Shown piece after piece: positions 36,416 through 44,467 of a DNA stretch of 64,000 nt (position 1 is the stretch's first letter; each line of letters starts with the position of its first letter). The DNA is taken from contig JARHVB010000086.1 in assembly GCA_029222685.1 (NCBI GenBank), positions 310,001 to 374,000 on the forward strand, in the 5' to 3' direction. Below the pieces are notes generated by a model. The model made no database searches. It was not told where the DNA came from and saw nothing but the letters and a program-made list of their open reading frames with translations. This DNA comes from Terripilifer ovatus (GTDB lineage: Bacteria > Pseudomonadota > Alphaproteobacteria > Rhizobiales > Beijerinckiaceae). The translations under genes and the position numbers were made by a program.

Positions 36416-37077
36416 TGAAAGGTCTCACTTTCGACATCGCTCATCTGCTCGCAGGCGGCCTGGTCCTCATCAGTTTCATGATGCTCTACCAGGACCGTCT
36501 GTTTGCGCTGATCAATGTGTTTGCTCTCCATGCCCTGGTGCTGGCGCTTTCCGTGGGATGGCAGGCGTATATACAAAACGCCCATCATCTCTACGTGACG
36601 GCAGCTATTGCGCTGTTGTTCAAAGCAATCGTCATCCCCATAGGGCTCCACCGCATCATCCTTCGGCTGGGTATCCATCGTGATATCGAGACTGCCGTCG
36701 GCATCGGCCCCACCATGCTCGCCGGCATTGGTCTGGTCACACTGTCAATGGTGTTGATGTTGCGCGTCACGGCGACGGCCGATGCCCTCGCCCGTGAGGA
36801 TCTGGCGTTCGCGCTTTCCATCATCTTGCTGGGCCTTCTGGTGATGGTTACGCGCCGGAATGCCGTGAGCCAGGTCGTCGGCTTCATGTCGCTTGAGAAT
36901 GGCCTGGTGCTGGCCGCGACCGGGGCCAAGGGCATGCCGCTTGTCGTGGAAATCAGTGTTGCTTTCTCGATCCTCATCGCTTTCATCGTCGTTGGCGTTT
37001 TCCTGTTCCGCATTCGCGAGCGGTTCGACTCGGTCGATGTCCGAGCGCTGGACGACCACCGGGGAGAACGACGTTGA
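36412..37077 (+). CDS. HyfE-like membrane subunit
   Basis: 221 residues with about seven helices. The C-terminal two-thirds match the NuoK-like part of HyfE: FALSIILLGLLVMVTRRNAVSQ and VGFMSLENGLVLAATGAKGM contain the membrane Glu conserved in NuoK. It ends in a charged tail. Both ends overlap neighbouring genes (ATGA at the start, TTGA at the end). It would complete the proton path between the HyfC- and HyfF-like subunits. Confidence 0.85.
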   Translation: MMKGLTFDIAHLLAGGLVLISFMMLYQDRLFALINVFALHALVLALSVGWQAYIQNAHHLYVTAAIALLFKAIVIPIGLHRIILRLGIHRDIETAVGIGPTMLAGIGLVTLSMVLMLRVTATADALAREDLAFALSIILLGLLVMVTRRNAVSQVVGFMSLENGLVLAATGAKGMPLVVEISVAFSILIAFIVVGVFLFRIRERFDSVDVRALDDHRGERR

Positions 37078-38525
37078 TTGGATCGTTCTCCGATACGGTC
37101 GCTCTGATCCTGATCATTCCTGTTGTGGCAGCCGGCCTTTTGGCGGCGCTACCCAGCTATAGGGTCACGGCAGGCCTGAACGTCGCAGCGAGCTTTCTGA
37201 CCCTGGTTGCCGCACTGTCACTTTTTGTCACGAATCGCCCGGAGCCCGGCCCCTATCTTGTCGTCGACGACCTTAATATCGTTTTCATTGTGCTGAACAC
37301 ATTCGTGGGCTTCACAACAAGCATATTCAGCGCGTCCTATATTTCTCACGAACTGGAGACCGGGCGCCTTACCAAAACGAACCTGCGTTTCTACCATGCC
37401 ATGTATCAGATCATGATGTTCGGCATGAACCTTGCGTTCGTATCCAACAACATCGGCTTGATGTGGGTCGCTGTCGAACTTGCCACTTTGAGCACCGTCG
37501 TCATGGTCGGAATATATCGCACCCATGAGGCATTGGAGGCTGCCTGGAAGTACTTCATCTTAGGCAGCGTCGGCATCGCATTCGCCCTCTTTGGCACGAT
37601 CCTCGTCTATATGGCGGCTCAACCAATCGTCGGTGAGGGAACAGCGGCCATGGTCTGGACGGTCCTCATCGATCACGCCGCTCGATTCGATCCAGCCCTG
37701 CTCAACGTTGCTTTCATCTTCCTGCTGCTCGGATACGGCACTAAAGTCGGCCTGGCTCCCCTGCATGCCTGGCTGCCGGATGCACACGCCGAAGGTCCGA
37801 CACCGATATCGGCGGTGCTTTCTGGATTGTTGCTCAATGTCGCACTTTATGCAGTGCTGCGTTTCAAGATGCTGCTCGCGGCAAGTCCGGATGCCGTCGC
37901 TCCGGGCCCCCTCATGATCACGATGGGTCTCACGTCGCTCGTCTTTGCGGCGTTCATGCTCTACCGCCGCCGCGACATCAAACGTCTCTTTGCCTATTCC
38001 TCGATCGAGCACATGGGCATCATTGTCTTCGCCTTCGGCATGGGCGGCCCGCTCGCCAATTTCGCCGGGCTCCTGCACATGGTCATGCACAGCTTGACGA
38101 AATCCGCGATCTTCTTCGCGGTCGGGCATATTGCTCAGGTCAAGGGAACGCAGAAGATCAAGGAGATCAGCGGGCTGACGCAGACGCATCCCGGCCTTGG
38201 CTGGGCGCTCGTCATCGGCGTGGTCGCCATCGCAGGACTCCCGCCGATGGGAATATTCATGAGCGAGTTCCTGGTTGTCAGCTCGACCTTCGCACGACAA
38301 CCACTCCTGGCAATTCCCCTGGTCTTCGGAATTCTGCTCGCTTTTGGCGCCTTGCTGCTGCGATTGACGAATGTCGCGTTTGGCGAGCCTCAGGGGCGTA
38401 CAGGAGCGGTCGAGGCGTCCTATTTTCCGCTGTATGCACATTTGGCATTGGTCATGGTCGCCGGCGTCTACCTGCCTGCACCATTGGTTTCATGGTTTCA
38501 GCACGTGGCGCAAATACTGGGTTAA
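37074..38525 (+). CDS. HyfF/NuoN-like proton-translocating membrane subunit
   Basis: 483 residues from a TTG start overlapping the previous stop (TTGA) after GGGGAGAACG. About 14 helices. Channel residues lie in NIGLMWVAVELATLSTVVMV (Glu), GTKVGLAPLHAWLPDAHAEG (Lys) and KSAIFFAVGH (Lys). It is the second antiporter-like subunit of the complex, as hydrogenase 4 subunit F. The set therefore holds two antiporter-like subunits (B and F). A NuoN- or HyfD-type third subunit is not seen. Confidence 0.87.
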   Translation: MIGSFSDTVALILIIPVVAAGLLAALPSYRVTAGLNVAASFLTLVAALSLFVTNRPEPGPYLVVDDLNIVFIVLNTFVGFTTSIFSASYISHELETGRLTKTNLRFYHAMYQIMMFGMNLAFVSNNIGLMWVAVELATLSTVVMVGIYRTHEALEAAWKYFILGSVGIAFALFGTILVYMAAQPIVGEGTAAMVWTVLIDHAARFDPALLNVAFIFLLLGYGTKVGLAPLHAWLPDAHAEGPTPISAVLSGLLLNVALYAVLRFKMLLAASPDAVAPGPLMITMGLTSLVFAAFMLYRRRDIKRLFAYSSIEHMGIIVFAFGMGGPLANFAGLLHMVMHSLTKSAIFFAVGHIAQVKGTQKIKEISGLTQTHPGLGWALVIGVVAIAGLPPMGIFMSEFLVVSSTFARQPLLAIPLVFGILLAFGALLLRLTNVAFGEPQGRTGAVEASYFPLYAHLALVMVAGVYLPAPLVSWFQHVAQILG

Positions 38526-38544
38526 GCCGATAAGGAAAAACGAA

Positions 38545-40059
38545 GTGCCGGCGTTACAAGATCTCATTTTGGCAGGGAACCGCGTGCAGCACCACGTCCC
38601 GGTGCCGCGTGCCGTAGTTGCACCGGAAATCTGGACATCTGCAACGGAGCGGTTAGCCGAAGACCATTGGACCCTGCTTGATCTTTGGGGGGATCGCGGC
38701 ACTGTTCATATGGCGCTTTTGGATATCAAAGCGAGATACCGGGGCGTCATCAGCCTCGAGTGTCCCGATGGACGTTTTCCCTCCGTCGGGCGTGTGCATC
38801 CTCCAGCAATACGTCTGGAACGTGCCGCTGCCGATTTGTTTGGACTGTTGCCGCAAGGCGCGAACGATTCCCGGCCTTGGCTTGATCATGGTCAATGGGG
38901 CCTGCGGTCTCCGTTGGGCGATCCGATGCCGGCGTCTTCAGAATCTACCCGGTATCGCTTTCTGGAATCGAAAGGGGAAAACCTTCATCAGGTGCCAGTC
39001 GGCCCCGTCCACGCAGGCATCATCGAACCAGGCCATTTTCGTTTCACGGCAAGTGGTGAGACGATCGTGCGACTGGAAGAGCGCTTCGGATACACCCACA
39101 AAGGCATAGAAGCCTTGATGGAAGGCGCCACCCTTGACCGAGCGTCGAAGCTGGCCGGCCGGACATCCGGCGACAGCACGGTTGCTTACGCATATGCATT
39201 CGCTCGCGCCGTTGATGTGGCGCTGGGTCTTGAAATACCGGGGCGTGCGGCCTGGCTTCGGGTGCTCATGGCTGAGTTGGAGCGTCTGGCCAATCATTTG
39301 GGTGATATCGGAGCGATCTGCAACGATGCGGCTTTTCCCCTCATGCACACTCATTGCGGCATCCTGCGCGAACGCGTGTTGCGGGTATGCGATGGAGTGT
39401 TTGGGCACCGGATGATGAGAGATCAGATCATCCCTGGCGGCGTCGCCAACGATGTGTCGGCAGAGGGACAGAAGCTGATCAATTCAATGGTTGTTGAAAT
39501 CCGAGAGCGCTTCCCGGACCTCATCGATCTTTATGACAACACTGCTTCGCTTCAGGATCGAACGGTCGGTACCGGCCATCTCAAGGCAAACCTGGCGAAG
39601 CAATTTGGCGCGGGCGGCTATATCGGCCGCGCTTCAGGGCGCGACTTCGATAGCCGTCGCTTTTTCCCTTACGCGCCGTATGACGAACTGAATTTTGAAG
39701 TCCCGCTGCTGCAGGAAGGCGACGTCAACGCGCGCGTCTGGGTGCGCATCCGTGAGGTTGAACAAAGTCTTTCTCTCATCGAACAAATTCTTCAGCGGCT
39801 ACCTGCTGGCCCGCATGGCGTAGAGATATCACAGGCGAACGGGCCGCGAGAGGCCTCGGTGCTGGTTGAAGGGTTCCGAGGCGATATTCATGTTTGGATA
39901 AAAATCGCGGAAGACGGGACGATCCAGCGATGCCACCTGCGGGATCCTTCATGGTTCCAGTGGCCTCTCCTTGAGGCGGCGATCGAAGGCAATATCGTCG
40001 CCGATTTTCCTCTATGCAACAAATCCTTCAACTGCTCCTACTCCGGCCACGACCTGTAA
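38545..40059 (+). CDS. HyfG-like (NuoC-NuoD fusion) large subunit lacking Ni-Fe ligands
   Basis: 504 residues from GTG 38545 (TAAGGAAAAACGAA upstream). Residues 1-150 are NuoC-like (LERAAADLFGLLPQG) and 155-504 NuoD/hydrogenase-large-subunit-like (PGHFRFTASGET, ELERLANHLGDIGAICND, LQDRTVGTGHL). In active group 4 hydrogenases the Ni-Fe site is held by CGxC near the start and CxxC near the end. Here the first aligns with S208-G-D-S211 (GRTSGDST) and the second with S498-Y-S-G501 (NCSYSGHDL), so all four cysteines are missing. C497 lies one place off. Catalysis of hydrogen turnover is therefore unlikely, and the complex fits the Ehr class. Confidence 0.88.
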   Translation: MPALQDLILAGNRVQHHVPVPRAVVAPEIWTSATERLAEDHWTLLDLWGDRGTVHMALLDIKARYRGVISLECPDGRFPSVGRVHPPAIRLERAAADLFGLLPQGANDSRPWLDHGQWGLRSPLGDPMPASSESTRYRFLESKGENLHQVPVGPVHAGIIEPGHFRFTASGETIVRLEERFGYTHKGIEALMEGATLDRASKLAGRTSGDSTVAYAYAFARAVDVALGLEIPGRAAWLRVLMAELERLANHLGDIGAICNDAAFPLMHTHCGILRERVLRVCDGVFGHRMMRDQIIPGGVANDVSAEGQKLINSMVVEIRERFPDLIDLYDNTASLQDRTVGTGHLKANLAKQFGAGGYIGRASGRDFDSRRFFPYAPYDELNFEVPLLQEGDVNARVWVRIREVEQSLSLIEQILQRLPAGPHGVEISQANGPREASVLVEGFRGDIHVWIKIAEDGTIQRCHLRDPSWFQWPLLEAAIEGNIVADFPLCNKSFNCSYSGHDL

Positions 40060-40071
40060 AGGCGCGCTGTC

Positions 40072-40590
40072 ATGCGAATGCTTCTGCTCAAAAGCCTGCT
40101 CAAATCGCCCCTTACAGAACGTCCGCCAGAGGTAAGCGATGCCGCCGTCGAGGAGCTGGCCCAGGCGCTTCATCGCGCTTCGCGCAAGAAACTTGGACGC
40201 AGCCTGTCGATCCGGGCGATCGATGCCGGTTCCTGCAACGGCTGCGAGCTCGAAATGAACGCGTTGAGCAACGCATTTTATGATATCGAGCGCTTCGGAA
40301 TCCATTTCGTCGCTTCACCGCGTCATGCGGACGTGCTGATGATTACCGGTCCGGTTACCAAAAACATGTGCGACGCGATGCAAAAGACCTACGACGCGGC
40401 ACCACATCCCAAATGGGTGGTGGCCATCGGTGATTGCGCACAAAATGGCGGCTGTTTCGCCGGGAGCTATGCCGTCATGGACGGCGTGTCCAAAGTCCTG
40501 CCCGTCGATCTCCACATTCCCGGCTGTCCACCACGGCCAATCGAGATTTTGAGGGGGATGCTTTCCCTATTGGAATCGGCAAGCAAGTGA
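40072..40590 (+). CDS. HyfI/NuoB-like 4Fe-4S small subunit
   Basis: 172 residues. The proximal 4Fe-4S cluster ligands are all visible: C55 and C58 in SCNGCELEM, C122 in GDCAQNGGC and C152 in PGCPPRP. The CNGC spacing is the hydrogenase small-subunit type. It would pass electrons next to the modified large subunit and the quinone-like cavity. It is the last gene of the operon. No gene for a HyfA- or HyfH-type ferredoxin subunit follows or precedes it, so the upstream electron carrier is unknown. Confidence 0.9.
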   Translation: MRMLLLKSLLKSPLTERPPEVSDAAVEELAQALHRASRKKLGRSLSIRAIDAGSCNGCELEMNALSNAFYDIERFGIHFVASPRHADVLMITGPVTKNMCDAMQKTYDAAPHPKWVVAIGDCAQNGGCFAGSYAVMDGVSKVLPVDLHIPGCPPRPIEILRGMLSLLESASK

Positions 40591-40717
40591 CGTCAAACAC
40601 GGACGCCCGGCCGCCGCGCGCTGAGAACCGGTCAAAACGAGGAGGTACAAAGGCATTTGGCGCTTGTTCACAATCGCATTACAAGCGCACGGACTCCCGC
40701 CCACCCCGGTGCTTCAA

Positions 40718-41452
40718 ATGCTTCGAATTTTTGGTTCGCTTTTCCTGACCTCGATCCTGGCCTTTTCGGCGCTGGAGCCGGCGCAAGCCCTGGTCGGCCC
40801 CTCGCAAGACCCCGCCGACGCGGCGCCTTATACGGTCATGCTCCTGAAGCGCACCAGCAACGCGTCCGGGTTCTGCACCGGGGTGGTCCTGACGCGCGAC
40901 ATCGTCCTGACCGCCGGGCATTGCGTGTCGGGCGCCAGCGGTCTCGCCGCCTATGTCGGGGGCGAGCCGATCCCGGTCAGCAACGCATCGATCCACCCCG
41001 GCTATCGCGCCGATGCGATCAAGACGCGCCAGCGCTCCATCGATCTCGCCCTGGTGAAACTGTCGCGGCCGCTGCCGGCAAACCTGAGGCCGGTGCGCCT
41101 GTCGGCACGCGGCAAACTGGCTGTCGGCGACATGTTCTACATCGCGGGCTTCGGTCTGGCGCGCGAGGGGGACGAGCGTTCTGCGGGCACCCTGCGCGCC
41201 GGCACGATCGTCGCACGCGCACCGTTGTCCACCATCCTGCTTTGGGCCGACGATCCGACGAAGCAGGGCTTTGGCGCCTGCACGGGGGATTCAGGCGGCC
41301 CGATCTTCTCCAGCGACGCCAGCGAGCTTGTCGCCATCACCGTCTGGTCGCGCGGCCCGAACGGCAGGCAATGCGGGGAACTGACCCAGGGCGCCTTGAT
41401 TGCCCCGCAACGGAACTGGATCAACAGCACGCTGGAAAGTCTGGGCCGCTGA
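40718..41452 (+). CDS. Exported trypsin-like serine protease (S1 family)
   Basis: 244 residues from the ATG at 40718; an in-frame TTG at 40664 precedes a less convincing N-terminus. Signal peptide residues 1-23 (ending AQA). The triad is complete: His in LTAGHCVSG, Asp in SIDLALVKL and Ser in CTGDSGGPIF. Cysteines around the His and Ser loops suggest disulfides. It acts outside the cytoplasm on an unknown target. It follows the Ehr operon by 127 bases without obvious connection, and G+C returns to the window's usual high level here. Confidence 0.88.
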   Translation: MLRIFGSLFLTSILAFSALEPAQALVGPSQDPADAAPYTVMLLKRTSNASGFCTGVVLTRDIVLTAGHCVSGASGLAAYVGGEPIPVSNASIHPGYRADAIKTRQRSIDLALVKLSRPLPANLRPVRLSARGKLAVGDMFYIAGFGLAREGDERSAGTLRAGTIVARAPLSTILLWADDPTKQGFGACTGDSGGPIFSSDASELVAITVWSRGPNGRQCGELTQGALIAPQRNWINSTLESLGR

Positions 41453-41479
41453 GGCGAGAATAGATCGAGGGAGGATCCG

Positions 41480-42280
41480 ATGAGCGAACTGTCGCTAGCC
41501 GCTTTGACGATTTTGGACGCAGGCCCCGCCGGGCAGATCAAGGCGGCGCACGAGGCCGGATTCAAATCCGTCGGCCTGCGGCTGCAGCCGTTGCTGCCGA
41601 GCGACCGCAAGATCGTCGGCGACCGTGCGGCCATGCAGGAGGTCGAGAACCTCATCGCCGCCACCGGCATGCACGTGCTCGAGATCGGCGTGTTCCCGAT
41701 CCGCCCGGACATGGATCTCGAGGCGCTCAGCCCCGTGCTGAGCTTCAGTCACAAGATCGGCGCGCAATTCATCGTCTGCCCGGTGGAGGACGACAACAAA
41801 GCCCGCCGTGTCGAAACCTTCGGCGCGCTCTGCGATCTTGCCGAATCCTGCGCGCTCGACGTTCTCGTGGAGTTCAATCCCTACAGCGCCTGCCGCACGC
41901 TCGACGAGGCGCTGGACATGGTCAAAGCCTGCGGACGTCGCAACGGCAAATTGCTCGTCGACGCGTTCCACCTGTCGCGATCAGGCGGCCATCCGCGCGA
42001 GGTCGCAGCCATCGACAGGACGCTTCTGCCGCTGGTACATCTCTGCGACGCGCCGCCCCTGCCGCCGGCCCAGCGCAGCGAGGACGAGGTGCGCAAGGAA
42101 TCCCGCACCTCCCGGCTCCTGCCCGGCGAAGGCAGCCTCTGGCTCGGTGAGCTCATGGCGGCGCTTCCCGCCGACGTCGCCATCAGCATCGAGGCGCCGG
42201 CCGCGCAATATGCGCATCTGCCGGCGGCCGAGCGCGCGCGTCTGGCGCTGCGGGCGACGGAGAAGATGCTGAGGAGATAA
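41480..42280 (+). CDS. Sugar phosphate isomerase/epimerase family TIM-barrel protein
   Basis: 266 residues. The sequence follows the xylose-isomerase-like TIM barrel: an early AAHEAGFKSVGLR strand-helix, VLVEFNPYSACRTLDEALD with the metal Glu, and LLVDAFHLSRSGG with the Asp-x-x-His motif. A good GAGGGAGGATCC site precedes the ATG. Members epimerise or isomerise sugars or inositols, or act on other hydroxy-acids. The substrate cannot be read. It stands alone, 27 bases after the protease gene. Confidence 0.8.
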   Translation: MSELSLAALTILDAGPAGQIKAAHEAGFKSVGLRLQPLLPSDRKIVGDRAAMQEVENLIAATGMHVLEIGVFPIRPDMDLEALSPVLSFSHKIGAQFIVCPVEDDNKARRVETFGALCDLAESCALDVLVEFNPYSACRTLDEALDMVKACGRRNGKLLVDAFHLSRSGGHPREVAAIDRTLLPLVHLCDAPPLPPAQRSEDEVRKESRTSRLLPGEGSLWLGELMAALPADVAISIEAPAAQYAHLPAAERARLALRATEKMLRR

Positions 42281-42396
42281 GCCCTCATCCGACCCTGGCG
42301 ATGCGAGGCCACCTTCTCCGTAAGCGGGACGAGGATCTGCGCGTGTTCCCATTAGCGCTGGAAAGATGGCCCTTGCGCAGCAAGGGTGGGATGAGA
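42281..42396. repeat. Degenerate palindromic intergenic repeat
   Basis: The stretch begins GCCCTCATCCGACCCTGGCG and ends GTGGGATGAG. Its two ends are imperfect inverse complements. The layout CCCTCATCCGACC...CACCTTCTCC resembles a repeat kind I know from Hyphomicrobiales intergenic regions. It could terminate the isomerase gene. The rest of 42397-42519 holds an AT-rich patch with two ATTGGAA heptamers 15 bases apart before the cupin gene. Confidence 0.55.
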
Positions 42397-42519
42397 GTGT
42401 TCACGTAAACAGCCGGCTCCCTATATTGGAATTATTCTTATTGGAAGATACGCAACTCGCGCTTGACCTGCGCTGACGCGGCGCCGAGGCTGAACGCGAT
42501 AAAGGGAGCGTGCAAGGTC

Positions 42520-43056
42520 ATGGCAGAGAAGTACGAATTGCGCCGGGTCGTTACGACGCTCGATGCAGAAGGCAAGGCCGTCGTCCTGTTCGACGGCGAG
42601 AACCCCAACCGCAATGTTCGCCCGGCGCGCGGCAATGTCTCGCGCGTCATCTGGGCGACCGCCGGCGCGCCCGCGGAAATTCAAGGAAGCGAAGATCGCT
42701 CCAAACTTGCGAAGGGCACGTCGCCGCCGGAGAATGGCACCGTGTTCCGCGTCGTCGATTATCCGCCGGATATGGGCAAAGCCGAGACGCTCGACGTCTC
42801 GCAGCGCATGGCCGAGCTTGCAAAGGAAGGCGCGATCCGCGGCCTGCCGCCGAAGCATCCGTTCATGCATCGCACCCGTTCGATCGATTACGCCATCATC
42901 ATGCAGGGCGAAATCGACATGATGCTGGACGACAGCGAAGTGCGCCTCAAGGCCGGCGACGTGATCGTGCAGCAAGGCACCAACCATGCCTGGATCAACC
43001 GCGGCAGCGAGACGTGCCGGATCGCCTTCGTTCTTGTCGACGCCAAAGCACCATGA
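42520..43056 (+). CDS. Cupin domain protein
   Basis: 178 residues from the ATG at 42520 (AAAGGGAGCG upstream); the in-frame region before it looks non-coding. The C-terminal half is a single cupin barrel: HRTRSIDYAIIMQGEIDMML, then LKAGDVIVQQGTNHAWINRG, with the metal-type His and Glu/Gln positions partly replaced (Asp in SIDYA). Such proteins act as dioxygenase-like enzymes or ligand sensors. It lies 36 bases before a Crp/Fnr regulator on the same strand, probably one operon. The substrate is unknown. Confidence 0.82.
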   Translation: MAEKYELRRVVTTLDAEGKAVVLFDGENPNRNVRPARGNVSRVIWATAGAPAEIQGSEDRSKLAKGTSPPENGTVFRVVDYPPDMGKAETLDVSQRMAELAKEGAIRGLPPKHPFMHRTRSIDYAIIMQGEIDMMLDDSEVRLKAGDVIVQQGTNHAWINRGSETCRIAFVLVDAKAP

Positions 43057-43092
43057 TCCATCTTGCCGCCACTGAACCGAGGATATGAAACC

Positions 43093-43788
43093 ATGTCTCC
43101 GATTTCCAAGGAAATCGAGGCGCTGCGCGGCGTGCCCTTCTTTGCCGCGCTGGGACAAACAACGTTCGCGCGCCTGGCGCAGGCGGCGCGCATCGAACGC
43201 CACGTCAAGGGCGACATCATCTTCCGCCAGGGCGATCTGGCGCAATCGGTCGTCGTCGTCATCGAGGGCTTCATCAAGGTCTCGCGACTGTCGGCGAACG
43301 GCGAGGAAACGCTGATCCACATTTTCGGGCGCGGCGAAAGCATCGCCGAATCAGCCGTCGTCTCCGGCGATCGGCACACGACGACTGCAGAGGCCGCAGG
43401 ACCGGCCGTCGTGGCGAGGCTGCCGGGCGCGCTCGTGGTGCAGGTGACGCGCGATTCGCCCGACCTGGCTTTTTCCATCATCGCGGAATCGCAAGCCAAG
43501 GTGATCGCGCTGATGGACGAAATCGAAAACCTCAAGGCGCAGACGGCCGATCAGCGGGTGCTGCGCTTTCTGCTCTCGCTCTGCCCGCCGGGGCAAGAGA
43601 GTTGCGTGGTGCGCCTGCCCTATACAAAAGGCGACATCGCAGCCTCGCTCGGTCTCAAGCAAGAGACTTTGTCACGCTCCTTCGCACGGCTGAAATCCAT
43701 CGGCATCGACATCGAAGCTCGGCAGATGACGGTGGCCAGCATGCAACGTCTGACCGACGAGATCGAACGGCTGAACGGGCTGGTGTAG
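43093..43788 (+). CDS. Crp/Fnr family transcriptional regulator
   Basis: 231 residues from the ATG at 43093. The N-terminal cyclic-nucleotide-binding-type barrel (GDIIFRQGDLAQSVVVVIEG, then GRGESIAESAVVSG) is joined by the dimer helix to a C-terminal winged helix with KGDIAASLGLKQETLSRSFA. It has no N-terminal cysteine cluster as in Fnr and no clear cAMP-contact set, so it resembles the Dnr-like or unassigned branches. Likely co-transcribed with the cupin gene. The effector is unknown. Confidence 0.9.
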   Translation: MSPISKEIEALRGVPFFAALGQTTFARLAQAARIERHVKGDIIFRQGDLAQSVVVVIEGFIKVSRLSANGEETLIHIFGRGESIAESAVVSGDRHTTTAEAAGPAVVARLPGALVVQVTRDSPDLAFSIIAESQAKVIALMDEIENLKAQTADQRVLRFLLSLCPPGQESCVVRLPYTKGDIAASLGLKQETLSRSFARLKSIGIDIEARQMTVASMQRLTDEIERLNGLV

Positions 43789-43792
43789 GAGT

Positions 43793-44359
43793 TCAGAATT
43801 TACGCGGCGGCGGCACCTTGCCAGGCCATTGCACGATATAGTCCACTTCGTCGCCGGCCGGCACGTCGTCTTCGGACGGGCCGGCGCGGCCGCGCACCGA
43901 GACGCCGGCCTTGTGCACGGTTTCGCGCGAGCCGGAAATCAGGTGATGCCAGGGATAGAGATCCTTGCCTTCGTCGACGAGGCGATAGGCGCAGGTCGGC
44001 GGCAGCCATTTGATTTCGCGGACCTGCGCCGGCGTCAGCTTGATGCAATCGGGCACTTTGGCTTTCCGTCCGGGATAATCCGAACAGCGGCAGGACTGCG
44101 ACTCGAACAGCCGGCAGACGATATTGGTGAAGTGAATCTTGCCGGTATCCTCATCCTCAAGCTTGACCAGACAACAACGGCCGCAACCATCGCACAGCGA
44201 TTCCCATTCGCCTTTGGTCATGTCTTCCAGGCGCTTCTTCCAGAACGGCCTGACCGGCGGCCCAGATATCTCTGACCCCGCTGGTTTTTTGGCTCCCGCT
44301 GGCGCGGCGACGGCGGCAGCGGGACCGCTTCCCTTCTTCGCCGCATTCATCTTCGCCAT
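43793..44359 (-). CDS. YcgN family cysteine-cluster protein
   Basis: 188 residues from the ATG at 44359 (AGGAAGG upstream). After an Ala/Lys-rich N-terminus the protein has the YcgN/UPF0260 pattern: FWKKRLEDMTKGEWESLCDG with CGRCC following, CRLFESQSCRCSDYPGR, PDCIKLTP and PTCAYRL. The family's usual extent is about 150 residues, so the N-terminal 40 are an extension. The ten or so cysteines suggest zinc or iron-sulfur binding. No function is established for the family. It is divergent from the penicillin-binding protein gene. Confidence 0.88.
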   Translation of the reverse strand: MAKMNAAKKGSGPAAAVAAPAGAKKPAGSEISGPPVRPFWKKRLEDMTKGEWESLCDGCGRCCLVKLEDEDTGKIHFTNIVCRLFESQSCRCSDYPGRKAKVPDCIKLTPAQVREIKWLPPTCAYRLVDEGKDLYPWHHLISGSRETVHKAGVSVRGRAGPSEDDVPAGDEVDYIVQWPGKVPPPRKF

Positions 44360-44467
44360 CTCCGGCACCTTCCTGTTCCGATACGATACACACCCTAGCG
44401 GCATGCCCCTTGCCATAACCATCGTCAAGAGCGTTAACAATGTGTTACAACTTGCAAGACGACCAAG

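Noticed and set aside
33447..38525. Reading the Hyf-like membrane genes as a plain hydrogenase-4 or as a DabAB-type inorganic carbon pump
   Set aside because: There is no hydrogenase cysteine motif and no maturation gene for the former, and no DUF2309 (DabA) gene for the latter.
40657..41463. 268-codon frame parallel to the serine protease
   Set aside because: It lies in another frame of the protease gene, whose catalytic triad and signal peptide are clear; its sequence is Arg/Pro/Gly-rich shadow translation.
42397..42450. ATTGGAA direct repeats as a Crp/Fnr operator
   Set aside because: The two heptamers are direct, not inverted, and do not resemble the TTGAT-N4-ATCAA-type site.
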